Of a stretch of 41,557 nt of DNA, positions 1 to 8,590 are shown piece by piece. The stretch's first letter is position 1. Each line of letters opens with the position of its first letter. The stretch comes from an uncultured Actinomycetes bacterium (GTDB lineage Bacteria; Actinomycetota; Actinomycetes; Nanopelagicales; Nanopelagicaceae). The stretch is from NCBI GenBank assembly GCA_903920065.1, contig CAIXKQ010000054.1:1-41557 (forward strand), written 5' to 3'. The notes beneath the pieces are model-generated. The model saw only the letters and a program-made list of their open reading frames with translations, was not told the origin of the DNA and did no database searches. Made by a program: the position numbers and the translations under genes.

Positions 1-234
1 GCTTCCCAGCCAACTCGTGGTTTAGATGTGGGTTCCATTGAATTTGTTCACCAAAGAATTATTGCTGAGCGAGATTCTGGGAGAGCTGTACTTCTTTTTA
101 GTACTGAACTTGATGAGGTTTCTGCTTTGGCAGATCGAATTGCAGTGATGTATCGGGGCGAATTTATAGCAATAGTTCCAGCGAATACCTCTCGCTCTGA
201 TTTAGGCCTTTTGATGGCGGGAGTAAAACCATGA
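1..234 (+). CDS. Nucleoside-type ABC transporter ATP-binding protein, C-terminal fragment
   Basis: This is the last 77 residues of an ATPase that energises uptake through the two permeases that follow; the frame is open from base 1, so the gene begins upstream. The fragment starts with ASQPTRGLDVGSIEFVH, the D-loop region after Walker B that is characteristic of the BmpA-linked and sugar-type (RbsA-like) tandem ATPases, followed by the H-loop region (FSTELDEVSALADRIAVMYRG). Its stop overlaps the permease start (ATGA at 231). The downstream nucleoside catabolic genes make nucleosides the likely substrate; simple sugars remain possible because the families share this C-terminal sequence. Confidence 0.9.
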   Translation, partial: ASQPTRGLDVGSIEFVHQRIIAERDSGRAVLLFSTELDEVSALADRIAVMYRGEFIAIVPANTSRSDLGLLMAGVKP

Positions 235-1382
235 AGCTAGCGAAATTAAAGCTCCCTGCACTGTCATTTTTTATGGCGCTCTTTGTGAGTGGATTACTTG
301 TTGCATTTTCAGATTCTAAAGTTTTAGCTCTTAAGGGCAATCCCATTGAGATGCTTGGAAAAGGATTCTCTACTGCAGGCTCTGCCTATTGGGCGCTCTT
401 TCGTGGTTCTATTTTTGATCCTCAACTTGCCGAAGGTAATTTTTGGGGAGGCTTTTATCCCTTTTCAGAAACACTAGTGACAGCCTCGCCACTGATTCTC
501 ACAGGACTCTCTGTTGCGCTAGCTTTTCGTGCAGGACTTTTTAATATTGGTGCACAGGGGCAATTTATCGCTGGCGCTATTGGTGCAAGTTGGATTGGAT
601 TTACATTCGACATGCCAATAGTGATTCATACTCTCGCTGCCATGGCGGCAGCAATTGTCTTTGCAGGCCTCTACGGGGGATTTGTTGGATTCCTCAAAGC
701 GCGCACGGGTGCACATGAAGTAATTGTGACAATCATGCTCAACTACGTTGCGGCTTACTTCTTACTCTGGCTTCTGGGAACTACGGCATTCTTGCGCCCG
801 GGACGACAAGATCCTCTAGCACCCGAGGTACAGCAAAGCGCCCGACTCCCACATCTCTTCGGCTCTGAATTCCGGGCAAATCTTGGATTTTTTGTTGCAC
901 TATTAGCTGCAGCCGCGGTGTGGTGGCTACTCAATCGCAGTACTTGGGGATTTAGGTTTAGAGCAGTTGGTGCGAATGCAAGTGCATCTAAAACTGCAGG
1001 AATTTCTGTATCTCGAGTGACTACTACGGTGATGTTTGTCGCTGGTGCACTCGCTGGACTTGGTGGCGCAGTTCAAGTTCTTGGATCTGAGTACGCGATG
1101 ACTGCGGGCATAGGTGGAAGTTTTGGATTCGATGCAATCACAGTGGCCTTGTTAGGCCGCGGAACTCCAATCGGAACGGTCTTTGCAGCGCTGCTGTTCG
1201 GAGCCCTAAGAGCCGGCGGTTTAACAATGCAGGCTTCTACCGAAACCCCTTTGGATTTAGTGCTCGTCATCCAAGCACTTGTTGTTCTATTTATTGCAGC
1301 CCCTGCCCTCATCAAAGCTATCTTTAGATTAAAGAATATAGATGGTGGGCAAACAATGACCTCGAAGGGATGGAATGGCTGA
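231..1382 (+). CDS. ABC transporter permease, nucleoside uptake (YufP/NupP-like)
   Basis: A 383-residue integral membrane protein of the BPD_transp_2 permease family. It has an N-terminal membrane segment (about residues 10-30), a run of hydrophobic segments from about 75 onward, and the family signature around VTIMLNYVAAYFLLWLLG and GANASASKTAGISV, the cytoplasmic loop that contacts the ATPase. It is the longer of two permeases in the operon, matching the NupP/NupQ arrangement. The start overlaps the ATPase stop by four bases, so translation is probably coupled. Substrate assignment rests on context. Confidence 0.9.
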   Translation: MKLAKLKLPALSFFMALFVSGLLVAFSDSKVLALKGNPIEMLGKGFSTAGSAYWALFRGSIFDPQLAEGNFWGGFYPFSETLVTASPLILTGLSVALAFRAGLFNIGAQGQFIAGAIGASWIGFTFDMPIVIHTLAAMAAAIVFAGLYGGFVGFLKARTGAHEVIVTIMLNYVAAYFLLWLLGTTAFLRPGRQDPLAPEVQQSARLPHLFGSEFRANLGFFVALLAAAAVWWLLNRSTWGFRFRAVGANASASKTAGISVSRVTTTVMFVAGALAGLGGAVQVLGSEYAMTAGIGGSFGFDAITVALLGRGTPIGTVFAALLFGALRAGGLTMQASTETPLDLVLVIQALVVLFIAAPALIKAIFRLKNIDGGQTMTSKGWNG

Positions 1383-2659
1383 TGAGTGCTATTGAAGCAC
1401 GTTCCCTCTCAGCGCCCGAGCGGCGACGTAAACGTGGTGTGATTGCCATGGGAGTACTTGGAGCATTTGCACTGCTGGTCTTTGGGATTTTTCCCAAGGG
1501 TGGAGAACCTGTTACATACAGTTTTCCGCTCGGCAATGAATGGATACTCATTAAAGAGTGGATCATCAATTCAAAAACCGGTGCTATCAGTTTCGCATCG
1601 GTCTCACTCATCGCAGTTCTCATCGCAGCTCTGCAATTTAGAGCGCGAAAGACGATTCGTGTCGCAAGTGCGATATTCGGCTCCGCATTCCTCATGTCTT
1701 TTCTCTGCTGGGCGGCCGCTGGAAAATTTGTTCCTATTACTGGGCTACTACAAGGTGGCCTGATACTTGCAGTTCCTTTGATATTCGGTGCCATGGCAGG
1801 AATTATCTCTGAACGATCTGGTGTTATTAATATTGCCATTGAAGGTCAATTGTTAGCTGGGGCATTCTTATCGGGAGTTGTTGCCTCGCTCATGCATAGC
1901 ACTTGGGCTGGATTATTAGTTGCTCCCTTTGCTGGAATGGCAATCGCTTGGCTCTTGGCCGTCTTTGCCATCAAATATGGAATCGATCAAGTTGTTCTGG
2001 GGTTTGTACTCAACGTTCTTGTTATAGGAGTAACTAACTTCCTATATGGCAAATTGTTGATTCCATATCAGTCGACATGGAATGCGGGAGGAACCTTCAA
2101 TATTGTTGAAATCCCGGTATTAGCAAAGATCCCAGTCCTTGGTCCTATCTTCTTCGCACAGAGCATCATCATTTATCTGATGTATGTTGTGGTGATAGTT
2201 ACTCATATAGCTCTCTTTAAATCCAAGTGGGGGCTTCGTACGCGCTCTGTCGGCGAACACCCAACGGCTGCAGAATCTGTTGGTATTGATGTTAATAAAA
2301 TTCGTTACCGTAACGTGCTCATTGCTGGCGCAGTTGCGGGACTTGGTGGAGCATTCTTTACCTTAGGAGCCCTTGGAGCTTTTAGTAAGGAGATGACTGC
2401 TGGTAAAGGGTTTATCGCTCTTGCTGCAGTTATTTTTGGGCGCTGGAGCCCGCTAGGCGCCGTTGCCGCCGCTCTCATCTTTGGATTTGCAGATAACTTA
2501 CAAGGTCTACTTACCATCATTGGAACTCCTATTCCTTCAGAGTTCATGCTGATGGTTCCTTATATTGCAACGATCATTGCAGTATCGGGCTTTGTAGGCA
2601 GAGTGAGGGCTCCGGCTGCCGATGGCGTGCCATATAAACGTGGCGGAGGTTCGCACTAA
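1382..2659 (+). CDS. ABC transporter permease, nucleoside uptake (YufQ/NupQ-like)
   Basis: A second BPD_transp_2 permease, 425 residues, that would pair with the preceding permease as a heterodimer. Family landmarks are ISERSGVINIAIEGQLLAGA, YGIDQVVLGFVLNVL and the coupling loop VGEHPTAAESVGIDV. I chose the ATG at 1382, which overlaps the previous stop as TGATG; an in-frame ATG at 1370 would add four residues. It has an unusually long N-terminal region with two or three extra hydrophobic segments (residues 25-110) before the conserved core. The stop overlaps cdd (TAATG at 2657-2661). Confidence 0.88.
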   Translation: MSAIEARSLSAPERRRKRGVIAMGVLGAFALLVFGIFPKGGEPVTYSFPLGNEWILIKEWIINSKTGAISFASVSLIAVLIAALQFRARKTIRVASAIFGSAFLMSFLCWAAAGKFVPITGLLQGGLILAVPLIFGAMAGIISERSGVINIAIEGQLLAGAFLSGVVASLMHSTWAGLLVAPFAGMAIAWLLAVFAIKYGIDQVVLGFVLNVLVIGVTNFLYGKLLIPYQSTWNAGGTFNIVEIPVLAKIPVLGPIFFAQSIIIYLMYVVVIVTHIALFKSKWGLRTRSVGEHPTAAESVGIDVNKIRYRNVLIAGAVAGLGGAFFTLGALGAFSKEMTAGKGFIALAAVIFGRWSPLGAVAAALIFGFADNLQGLLTIIGTPIPSEFMLMVPYIATIIAVSGFVGRVRAPAADGVPYKRGGGSH

Positions 2660-3057
2660 TGAATATTTCTTGGGATGTACTGCAGGCAGAAGCGCTCACT
2701 GCGATGAAGAAGGCATATGTGCCATATTCAAAGTTTCCGGTGGGTGTGGCAGCACTTGTTGATGATGGTCGCATTGTCTCTGGATGCAATGTTGAAAATG
2801 CGAGTTATGGACTGACCTTGTGTGCTGAATGTGGCTTGGTTTCCTCATTGATTGCAACGGGCGGGGGCCGGCTTGTGGCATTTGTCTGCGTGGATGTCGC
2901 AGGAAATCCATTGATGCCGTGTGGTCGCTGTCGCCAGTTATTGCAAGAACATGGTGGCTCCACACTGCAATTGATGACTGATCAGGGAGTAAAGACTTTG
3001 GAAGATTTACTTCCATGGGCTTTTGGACCCGAGGAAATTGAGAATCGCCTTTCATGA
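2659..3057 (+). CDS. cdd: Cytidine deaminase
   Basis: A 132-residue enzyme that deaminates cytidine and deoxycytidine to uridine and deoxyuridine in the cytosol. It is the short homotetrameric type. The zinc and catalytic motifs are present: CNVENASYGLTLCAE (zinc Cys plus catalytic Glu) and PCGRCRQ (the other two zinc Cys). The start overlaps the permease stop (TAATG) and the stop overlaps deoA (ATGA at 3054), so it is translationally coupled in the operon. It feeds pyrimidine nucleosides to the phosphorylase next door. Confidence 0.95.
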   Translation: MNISWDVLQAEALTAMKKAYVPYSKFPVGVAALVDDGRIVSGCNVENASYGLTLCAECGLVSSLIATGGGRLVAFVCVDVAGNPLMPCGRCRQLLQEHGGSTLQLMTDQGVKTLEDLLPWAFGPEEIENRLS

Positions 3058-4343
3058 TTGAGCCATTTGCAGTTGTAGAAATCATTGCAGCCAAGCGAGA
3101 CCGAAACGAACTAAGCGATACACAGATTGATTGGGTCATCGATGCATACACCCGTGGTGTGGTTGCAGATGAGCAGATGTCGGCGCTATTGATGGCAATT
3201 CTGCTTAACGGTATGAACGCTCGTGAGATATCACGCTGGACCAACGCGATGATTAATAGTGGTGAACGCATGGATTGGTCGATGCTAGATCGCAAAACTG
3301 TTGATAAACATTCAACCGGCGGTGTTGGCGACAAAATTACACTGCCTTTGGCACCGCTTGTGGCAGCATGTGGTGGCGCCGTCCCTCAACTTTCTGGTCG
3401 CGGACTGGGCCACACAGGTGGAACACTCGACAAACTTGAATCAATTCCTGGTTGGCGGGCATCACTTTCTAATGATGAGATGCTCAAAGTATTACAAGAG
3501 ACTGGCGCAGTCATTTGCGCAGCTGGTGCCGGGTTAGCACCAGCAGATAAGAAGCTTTATGCACTACGTGATGTCACTGCAACAGTGGAAGCGATTCCGC
3601 TGATTGCATCATCGATCATGAGTAAGAAGATTGCTGAAGGAACTTCGGCCCTTATCCTTGATGTGAAGACTGGCAGCGGGGCATTTATGTCAGATCCTAA
3701 GAAGGCATCAGAGCTAGCTCGCACGATGGTGCAATTGGGAACGGATGCCGGAGTTAAGACTCGCGCGTTAGTTACCGCGATGGATGTGCCACTGGGTTTA
3801 ACTGCAGGCAATGCCCTTGAAGTGCGTGAATCTGTTGAGGTATTAGCAGGTGGCGGACCCAGCGATGTCGTTGAATTAACAATTTTACTGGCGAGAGAAA
3901 TGATTGATGCTGCAGGAATTGTTGGAAAAGATCCAGCAGTTGCACTAAATGATGGCAGTGCGATGGATCATTGGCGCAGAATGATTAGCGCCCAAGGTGG
4001 GAACCCGGATGCAGCGTTGCCAGTAGCGCGAGAAAAACATGTAATTGTCGCTGCTCATAGCGGAACGGTGACCACTATGGATGCGATGAAAGTGGGCGTC
4101 AGCGCTTGGCGCTTAGGTGCTGGGCGCTCTAAGCAGGGCGAGAAGGTCCAGGCGGGTGCTGGAATCGAGTTACATGCAAAGCCAGGGGATTACATCACTG
4201 CAGGTGCTGCGCTTATGACCTTACATACTGATGAGCCAGCCAGATTCGAGCGCGCTTTAGAGATTCTAGAAGGTGCTGTCACAATAGTCGAAGGCGGAAC
4301 CGTCAACCGACTGCCATTAGTTTTGGAGAGAATCGAAGGATGA
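3054..4343 (+). CDS. deoA: Thymidine/pyrimidine-nucleoside phosphorylase
   Basis: This 429-residue enzyme cleaves thymidine or (deoxy)uridine with phosphate to base plus (deoxy)ribose-1-phosphate. The phosphate-binding signature KHSTGGVGDKITL is at about residues 85-97 and LSGRGLGHTGGTLDK follows, both typical of the glycosyltransferase family 3 phosphorylases. Length matches the family. It overlaps cdd upstream and add downstream by four bases each. Whether it prefers thymidine or accepts uridine cannot be told from sequence by eye. Its sugar phosphate product is on the route to DeoC. Confidence 0.94.
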   Translation: MIEPFAVVEIIAAKRDRNELSDTQIDWVIDAYTRGVVADEQMSALLMAILLNGMNAREISRWTNAMINSGERMDWSMLDRKTVDKHSTGGVGDKITLPLAPLVAACGGAVPQLSGRGLGHTGGTLDKLESIPGWRASLSNDEMLKVLQETGAVICAAGAGLAPADKKLYALRDVTATVEAIPLIASSIMSKKIAEGTSALILDVKTGSGAFMSDPKKASELARTMVQLGTDAGVKTRALVTAMDVPLGLTAGNALEVRESVEVLAGGGPSDVVELTILLAREMIDAAGIVGKDPAVALNDGSAMDHWRRMISAQGGNPDAALPVAREKHVIVAAHSGTVTTMDAMKVGVSAWRLGAGRSKQGEKVQAGAGIELHAKPGDYITAGAALMTLHTDEPARFERALEILEGAVTIVEGGTVNRLPLVLERIEG

Positions 4344-5434
4344 GTAACATCACCAAGAAGCCAACAGCAGATCAGGTAAAGCGTTTACCTAAGGCGTTGC
4401 TACATGATCACCTCGATGGCGGACTTCGCCCCCAAACAATTATTGATATTGCCAAAGAAATTGGCCATGAACTCCCAACTTATGACGCAGCAGAGCTTGC
4501 CGAATGGTTTAGATCATCATGTGATTCAGGCTCACTAGTTCTTTACTTAGAAACTTTTGCCCACACGGTTGCCGTGATGCAACGCAAGCAAGATATTGTC
4601 CGAGTTGCGCGTGAATGCGCCGTCGATCTCGCACGCGATGGTGTTGTTTATGCCGAAGTACGCATGGCACCCGAGCTGGTCACTGAAAAAGGACTGACGC
4701 TTGCACAAGCTATCGAAGCTATCCTCGAAGGATTCCGCGAAGGTGAAATTGAGGCCAAGAGTGAAGGAAACACGATTCGCGTCATGTCACTTCTCTGTGG
4801 GATGCGCCAAAACCAACTTTCACAAGTCGTTGCAGAACTTGCGGTGAAGTATCGTGATCAAGGAGTTGTTGGTTTTGATATTGCAGGGCCAGAAGATGGA
4901 TTCCCACCTAGTGATCAGCTAGATACCTTTGAATATCTGCGCCGTGAGAATGCCCACTTCACTATTCACGCAGGTGAGGCCTATGGCCTGCCATCTATCT
5001 GGGAAGCAATTCAATTGTGTGGAGCAGAACGTTTAGGTCATGGTGTTCGCATTACCGACGATATCGATTTCAATCACACACCTGCCCGCCTTGGTCGACT
5101 CTCTTCTTATGTAAGAGATCGCAGAGTGCCACTAGAGATGTGTCCATCTTCCAACATTCAAACAGGTGTTGCAGATTCATTTGCCCACCATCCACTAGCA
5201 AAGCTAGCCAAGCTACGTTTTAGAGTGACTATCAACACCGATAATCGTTTAATGTCGGCAACATCAATGTCACGTGAGATGACTGAGATGGTCAATCAAT
5301 GCGATTGGACCTTCCAAGATTTGCAGCGAGTCACGATCAATGCCCTGAAGAGCGCCTTCATTCCCTTTGAGGAACGCCTATCAATTATTGAAAACGTTGT
5401 GAAACCGCAGTATGCAAAGATTTCAGAGGAGTAA
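4340..5434 (+). CDS. add: Adenosine deaminase
   Basis: A 364-residue metal-dependent hydrolase that converts (deoxy)adenosine to (deoxy)inosine, making it usable by the purine nucleoside phosphorylase at 7760-8590. Active-site elements are visible: HDHLDGG (residues 22-28, metal-binding His pair), HAGEAYG (210-216), GHGVR (233-237) and NTDN (299-302). The NTDN form with following RLMS is, from memory, usual in the actinobacterial branch, where others have NTDDP. It overlaps deoA by ATGA and ends three bases before the GTG of deoC. Confidence 0.94.
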   Translation: MSNITKKPTADQVKRLPKALLHDHLDGGLRPQTIIDIAKEIGHELPTYDAAELAEWFRSSCDSGSLVLYLETFAHTVAVMQRKQDIVRVARECAVDLARDGVVYAEVRMAPELVTEKGLTLAQAIEAILEGFREGEIEAKSEGNTIRVMSLLCGMRQNQLSQVVAELAVKYRDQGVVGFDIAGPEDGFPPSDQLDTFEYLRRENAHFTIHAGEAYGLPSIWEAIQLCGAERLGHGVRITDDIDFNHTPARLGRLSSYVRDRRVPLEMCPSSNIQTGVADSFAHHPLAKLAKLRFRVTINTDNRLMSATSMSREMTEMVNQCDWTFQDLQRVTINALKSAFIPFEERLSIIENVVKPQYAKISEE

Positions 5435-5437
5435 TTT

Positions 5438-6124
5438 GTGGCCCACCCAAAATACACCCTTGCCCAAGTAGCAAAGACAATCGATCACGCGCTGCTGCGC
5501 CCTGACATGTCTCGCGATGAAGTCCGTGCCGGGTGCGAAGTTGCACTGAAGTATGACGTCGCATCTGTGTGCTGTAAGCCGGCTGATGTTGCATTCTGCG
5601 CCGATATCTTGCGTGGCAGCAATGTACATGTCGGAACCGTTGTGGGTTTCCCGCATGGCAATTCTGCGACATCTACGAAGGTATTTGAGACAAAACAGGT
5701 AGTGGCAGATGGCGCCACAGAAATTGATGTTGTTATCAATATTGGATGGATGAAATCGGCAATGTATGACCAGGTACGCGATGAGATTGCAGCTGTTGTT
5801 GCGGCGGCAGGTGGGAATCAAGTAAAGGTAATTCTTGAAAATGCGTATTTAACTAAGGAAGAAATTGTCAAAGCCTGTCAGCTCTGCGAAGCAGCTGGTG
5901 CGGATTATGTGAAGACTTCAACAGGCTTTGCACCCACTGGTGCCATCCTTGAAGATGTCCAACTGATGCGCGCATCAGTTTCCTCTAAAGTTGAAGTTAA
6001 AAGTGCCGGGGGAGTGAAGTCACTTGATATGTTGCTCTCATTTATGGATGCGGGCGTAAAGCGAAGCGGTGCTAGTGGAACTGCTGCGATGCTAGATGAA
6101 TTTGTGGAGCGTTTCGGGGCTTAA
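5438..6124 (+). CDS. deoC: Deoxyribose-phosphate aldolase
   Basis: A 228-residue class I aldolase that splits 2-deoxyribose-5-phosphate into glyceraldehyde-3-phosphate and acetaldehyde, ending the deoxynucleoside route. The Schiff-base lysine is in YVKTSTGF (Lys159) and the second active-site lysine in VEVKSAGG (Lys188). It uses a GTG start preceded by AGAGGAG at 5427-5433, which straddles the add stop codon, so it is probably coupled to add. Its stop TAA (6122-6124) sits inside a palindromic TTAA shared with the stop of the convergent mutase gene. Confidence 0.95.
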   Translation: MAHPKYTLAQVAKTIDHALLRPDMSRDEVRAGCEVALKYDVASVCCKPADVAFCADILRGSNVHVGTVVGFPHGNSATSTKVFETKQVVADGATEIDVVINIGWMKSAMYDQVRDEIAAVVAAAGGNQVKVILENAYLTKEEIVKACQLCEAAGADYVKTSTGFAPTGAILEDVQLMRASVSSKVEVKSAGGVKSLDMLLSFMDAGVKRSGASGTAAMLDEFVERFGA

Positions 6125-7740
6125 CTGGCCAATAACTTCTTCAGTGGTTCGCGAAGTGTGTTAATCAGCGCTTCAGACTCACCCGCATCCTTTGTGATCA
6201 CTTCGATGTAGCACTTGATCTTGGCTTCTGTGCCTGAGGGGCGCACAATGATTCGAATTCCTCCAGCAAGCCAGATTCGCAGCCCATCTGTTGGCGGCAA
6301 CCCGGTTGTAGGAGCAGCTAAATCATCGATGGAGTGAACTGCTAGGCCAGCAATTTCTCTAGGTGGATTCTGGCGCAAGCCGGCAAGTAGCGCCGTGGTT
6401 GCCGAGATATCACTGACACGAATTGAAATCTGTTCTGTGCCATGAAAACCATGTCGGGCCCAAACTTCATCGAGCAGGTCAATGAGAGTAAGCCCATCGC
6501 GCTTTAAATCCATTGCGATCTGAGCCAAGAAAATTGCAGCCGATATTCCGTCTTTGTCATTCACATTTTCGGAGTCAACTGCGTAACCAATCGCTTCTTC
6601 ATACCCAAAAGCTAGCTTCTCAATCTTTGCCAGCCACTTAAAACCGGTGAGCACCTCTTTATATTCGATTCCATAGTGCGCACAAATCTTGCCTAATGCA
6701 GAGGAGGAAACAATGGAAGTGCCAAATATCCCAGTTGGCTTAATGCGTGCTATCCATTCTCCGAAGATGATTCCAAGTTCATCACCGCGCAGCATTCGCC
6801 AGCCAACTTTAGGATCTTTAATTGCCACCGCACATCGGTCGGCATCTGGGTCATTAGCAATAACAAGTTCAGCACCAGAATCACGCGCTTTCTTCAGTGC
6901 TAAATCAATTGCGCCAGGTTCTTCTGGATTTGGAAAAGCAACCGTTGGAAAATCTGGATCAGGTGCGCATTGCTCATCAACTAGAATCAAAGTGGCAAAA
7001 CCTGCATGGTTAAAGACTCGTTGCACGGTCTCGGTTCCAACGCCATGCATCGCGGTATAAACAATCTTGAGATCACCAGGACTAGGGGCTAAGAGCGCGG
7101 TGCGCCTTACGTATTCGGTGATGACATTTTCACTTGCGATTTTCCATTCTTTGCCGCGGGGCTGTGATTTCAAGGATTTCACTAAAGTGATTTCTTTGGA
7201 AATCAATTGATCGGTGGGGTTGATAATCTGCGAGCAGACGTAATCAATTCCATCGGCGCTCGGCCCTACATAAACCTTGTAACCGTTATCTTGTCTTGGA
7301 TTATGGCTTGCAGTCACCATAATTCCGATATCGCACTTCAAATACTGCGTAGCAAATGCAAGTACTGGTGTGGGAAGCGGGCGAGGCAGAACATATACAT
7401 CCATGCCAGCACCGCTCAGGATTGATGCGCTCTCTTGAGTAAATTCAGCCGATCCATGACGTGCATCTTGACCAATGACAACTGATTTCATTCCATGAGA
7501 TTTCATATAGGCAGCAATTCCTGCTGCTGTGCGGCCGACTACTGCGCGGTTCATAGATGAAGGACCGGGTCCTACTGGCCCACGTAAACCTGCTGTACCA
7601 AATTGGAGAAATCCATTGAAGTACTTCTTAAGTAATTCTTCATCACCGGAATCTAAGGCTCTCTGAAGTTCGCCAGCTGTCTGTGGATCTGGATCATCGG
7701 CTATCCATGCCTCTACTTCAGCCTTCAGTGATGCATCCAT
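6121..7740 (-). CDS. PGM2-like phosphohexo/phosphopentomutase
   Basis: A 539-residue alpha-D-phosphohexomutase superfamily enzyme. Landmarks: GTAGLRG near residue 48, the phosphoserine loop TASHNP (Ser145), the metal site DPDADRC (297-303), the sugar loop GYEEAIGY (379-386) and the phosphate loop RPSGTEAK close to the C-terminus. The EEAIG loop and the following DKDGISAA resemble the PGM2 branch, which includes phosphopentomutases. It lies next to purine nucleoside phosphorylase, so interconversion of (deoxy)ribose-1- and -5-phosphate is a good hypothesis; automatic annotation would say phosphomannomutase. An upstream in-frame ATG at 7842 would overlap the phosphorylase by 83 bases and add 34 unrelated residues, so I chose 7740, 19 bases after the phosphorylase stop. 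Confidence 0.88.
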   Translation of the reverse strand: MDASLKAEVEAWIADDPDPQTAGELQRALDSGDEELLKKYFNGFLQFGTAGLRGPVGPGPSSMNRAVVGRTAAGIAAYMKSHGMKSVVIGQDARHGSAEFTQESASILSGAGMDVYVLPRPLPTPVLAFATQYLKCDIGIMVTASHNPRQDNGYKVYVGPSADGIDYVCSQIINPTDQLISKEITLVKSLKSQPRGKEWKIASENVITEYVRRTALLAPSPGDLKIVYTAMHGVGTETVQRVFNHAGFATLILVDEQCAPDPDFPTVAFPNPEEPGAIDLALKKARDSGAELVIANDPDADRCAVAIKDPKVGWRMLRGDELGIIFGEWIARIKPTGIFGTSIVSSSALGKICAHYGIEYKEVLTGFKWLAKIEKLAFGYEEAIGYAVDSENVNDKDGISAAIFLAQIAMDLKRDGLTLIDLLDEVWARHGFHGTEQISIRVSDISATTALLAGLRQNPPREIAGLAVHSIDDLAAPTTGLPPTDGLRIWLAGGIRIIVRPSGTEAKIKCYIEVITKDAGESEALINTLREPLKKLLAS

Positions 7741-7759
7741 AAGACGAGAGTTACTTTCC

Positions 7760-8590
7760 CTATACGAGCTTTGGAATTGTGGTCGCAAGGAGTGATCCCA
7801 TGCGACTGGCAGCAGCTTTACCTGCAGCGATGACTTCTTCATGGTTTAACTTCTCGCCAGTCACACCAGCTGCAGCATTTGTTACTAAGGAAATACCTAA
7901 TACTTCAGCACCGAGTGCGTGAGCTGCAATTGCTTCCGGAACGGTAGACATTCCTACTAAATCAGCGCCCATGGTGCGCATCATGAGAATTTCTGCTGGA
8001 GTTTCATAGGTTGGCCCGCGCCAGTGAACATAGACACCTTCGGCAAGAGAAGAATCTTCCTTCTTTACAATCTCACGAATTCGCTTGCTATAAAGATCTG
8101 TGAGATCAATAAATGTTGCACCTGAAAGTGGTGAGGCGGCGGTGAGTGAAATATGGTCGCGAATTATCACAGGCTGTCCCACTTTGTAGGAGGTGTTAAT
8201 TCCACCGCAGGCATTTGTCAGAATGACAACCTTGCAGCCTGCTTTCACCGCAGTGCGTACGCCGTGCACAACTGGCTCCATACCCTTGCCTTCATACAAG
8301 TGTGTGCGACCAAGAAAAACCAGCGCTCGAATCGTCTTGCCATTTTCACTGATTTCATATGAGCGAACTTTTCCGGAGTGACCTTCTACTGCTGGTGCTA
8401 AGAATCCAGTGAGTTCGTCGGCGTTACATTCAAAGGCAGGAGTGCCAAGTGCATCAGCTGCGCCCACCCAACCCGAACCCATGACCAGTGCAACATCGTG
8501 TGATGCCACACCCGTGCGCTGGGCAATTTCCTTCGCTGCCTGGGTAGCTGCAGCGAGAGGATCAGAGTAGAGAAGTTCGGTCGAGGTCAT
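7760..8590 (-). CDS. Purine nucleoside phosphorylase (trimeric type)
   Basis: This 276-residue enzyme phosphorolyses inosine and guanosine and their deoxy forms to base plus (deoxy)ribose-1-phosphate. Motifs of the trimeric PNP/MTAP family: MGSGWVG (phosphate loop), [41 protein letters not shown] and VTNAAAG (purine-binding Asn). The start overlaps the stop of the carboxylase gene upstream (ATGA, 8587-8590). Placement in a fatty-acid/propionyl carboxylase operon but beside the mutase, and back to back with the deo operon across a convergent junction, ties it to nucleoside salvage. Confidence 0.93.
   Translation of the reverse strand: MTSTELLYSDPLAAATQAAKEIAQRTGVASHDVALVMGSGWVGAADALGTPAFECNADELTGFLAPAVEGHSGKVRSYEISENGKTIRALVFLGRTHLYEGKGMEPVVHGVRTAVKAGCKVVILTNACGGINTSYKVGQPVIIRDHISLTAASPLSGATFIDLTDLYSKRIREIVKKEDSSLAEGVYVHWRGPTYETPAEILMMRTMGADLVGMSTVPEAIAAHALGAEVLGISLVTNAAAGVTGEKLNHEEVIAAGKAAASRMGSLLATTIPKLV

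Noticed and set aside
1324-1839. 171-codon open frame on the minus strand over the permease junction
   Set aside because: Antisense to the two permeases; no domain and no promoter or ribosome site.
2696-3334. 212-codon open frame on the minus strand across cdd and deoA
   Set aside because: Antisense to two firmly identified enzymes; composition is typical of a shadow frame.
7741-7842. Extended N-terminus of the phosphosugar mutase
   Set aside because: It overlaps the purine phosphorylase coding region and adds 34 residues with no family similarity; the conserved part begins just after 7740.
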